A stretch of DNA of 32,748 bases from Actinomycetota bacterium. GTDB lineage: Bacteria; Actinomycetota; Acidimicrobiia; Acidimicrobiales; Aldehydirespiratoraceae. Positions 32,319 to 32,748 of this stretch are shown one piece after another; the stretch's first letter is position 1, and every line of letters begins with the position of its first letter. The notes below the pieces were generated by a model. It did no database searches. It was given only the letters and a program-made list of their open reading frames with translations, and was not told the DNA's origin. Both the position numbers and the translations under genes were made by a program. The stretch is taken from the NCBI GenBank assembly GCA_029979265.1, contig JAPOHW010000010.1:108689-141436 (forward strand). The letters run 5' to 3'.

Positions 32319-32353
32319 GAGCCAGTCACCAGGCCTTCGGGTCGGGTGACGAA

Positions 32354-32376
32354 CCGGCCACCGAACCGGTGGTCGG
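32354..32376 (+). repeat. Second GC hairpin in the 16S leader
   Basis: CCGGCCACCG (32354-32363) pairs with CGGTGGTCGG (32367-32376), 10 bp including one G-U pair, around a 3-nt AAC loop. It lies ~125 nt before mature 16S. Its function is unknown. Confidence 0.45.
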
Positions 32377-32500
32377 GTGAAGCGGACTGTTGCAGCCAGC
32401 GACGGTCCCGCTCTACGTACGCACGACCTCCCACGCGAATCCTTCGGGATTGGGAGCGAACGCAAACCGATCGTGGAAGCCTTTCGGGGCGACCAAGATC

Positions 32501-32748
32501 TCGACGGAGAGTTTGATCCTGGCTCAGGACGAACGCTGGCGGCGTGCCTAATACATGCAAGTCGAACGAGAACCTGGAGCTTGCTCCAGGGGACAGTGGC
32601 GAACGGGTGAGTAACACGTGAGAAACCTGCCCCAGAGACCGGGACAACCGTTGGAAACGGCGGCTAATACCGGATGCCTTCACATGGTCGCATGGCCGAG
32701 TGAAGAAATGCTCTGGCGCTCTGGGAGGGTCTCGCGGCCTATCAGCTA
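32501..32748 (+). rRNA. rrs: 16S ribosomal RNA, 5' part (truncated by window end)
   Basis: AGAGTTTGATCCTGGCTCAG (32508-32527) is the universal 16S 5' sequence (E. coli positions 8-27), which places base 1 near 32501. It continues with 'GACGAACGCTGGCGGCGTGC', 'CTAATACATGCAAGTCGAACG', a variable V1 hairpin with CTGGAGC/GCTCCAG, 'GTGGCGAACGGGTGAGTAA', and 'CGGCTAATACCGGATG'. The V1-V2 pattern fits a high-GC actinobacterium and looks Acidimicrobiia-like. About 248 nt of roughly 1.5 kb are present; 23S and 5S would follow outside the window. The exact 5' end is set by homology and may be off by a few bases. Confidence 0.97.

Larger units (their letters stand above)
31928..32500 (+). other. Non-coding region between tyrS and 16S rRNA (rRNA promoter and leader)
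   Basis: I see no protein-coding gene in these 573 nt; the short open frames lack start signals and run into the rRNA. Contents in order: an inverted repeat TCGACG/CGTCGA near 31940-31954 and the 14-bp palindrome GACACGATCGTGTC (31962-31975), possibly the tyrS terminator region; an rRNA-type promoter (32060-32088); the palindrome GTCCGCATGCGGAC (32149-32162); a hairpin beside an antitermination-like sequence (32175-32215); a strong hairpin (32295-32318); and another (32354-32376). The stretch after the promoter is the transcribed leader of the 16S precursor. Confidence 0.7.

Noticed and set aside
32124..32610. Short open frames in the 16S leader and 5' 16S region
   Set aside because: They overlap the rRNA gene or its leader, lack ribosome-binding sites and encode Arg-rich shadow sequences.

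Overview
The window is a high-GC actinobacterial chromosome segment. The gene order infC-rpmI-rplT-rRNA methyltransferase-pheS-pheT, then argCJBDFRGH, then an alkyladenine glycosylase, then tyrS, matches from memory the order of the same genes in Mycobacterium tuberculosis. A 16S rRNA gene downstream of tyrS recalls the rrnB position of fast-growing mycobacteria. The protein sequences, the 16S 5' end and the frequent leaderless-type promoters (TAnnnT 6-7 nt before ATG/GTG) suggest a deep-branching actinobacterium, probably Acidimicrobiia (Ilumatobacter-like). That placement is inference.

Layout: (1) 1-1944: the 3' end of a CaiB/BaiF CoA-transferase, an amidohydrolase, and a convergent small DUF1844-like gene. 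(2) 1945-7930: translation genes. A leader with two strong hairpins precedes infC-rpmI-rplT, followed by a SpoU-type RNA methyltransferase, a small reverse-strand GNAT protein and pheST. (3) 7931-17159: an accessory module between pheT and argC. It holds a class III aminotransferase, phosphate acetyltransferase, a TetR regulator and sulfoacetaldehyde acetyltransferase (Xsc), then a CobS/CobT chelatase pair and an aldehyde dehydrogenase. The first four read as a taurine/sulfonate dissimilation route: taurine -> sulfoacetaldehyde -> acetyl phosphate + sulfite -> acetyl-CoA. (4) 17160-25659: a complete arginine cluster argCJBDFRGH behind an ARG-box-like operator that overlaps the -35 hexamer of a leaderless promoter. 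(5) 25656-31927: alkyladenine DNA glycosylase coupled to argH, a thioesterase-like gene divergent from a Nudix gene, a class A penicillin-binding protein with PASTA repeats plus a membrane-anchored partner, and tyrS. (6) 31928-32748: a long non-coding leader with an rRNA-type promoter and several hairpins, then the first ~248 nt of 16S rRNA.

Most interesting points: the sulfonate cassette with a TetR gene and a CTAAC/GTTAG element shared upstream of three of its genes; the adjacent CobST pair with no CobN in view; the structured infC leader with a probable ATA start codon; a 30-bp in-frame tandem repeat extending ArgB; and a recurrent leaderless promoter layout, including two back-to-back copies at 26983-27003. 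No tRNA, CRISPR, transposase, integrase or prophage gene was seen.
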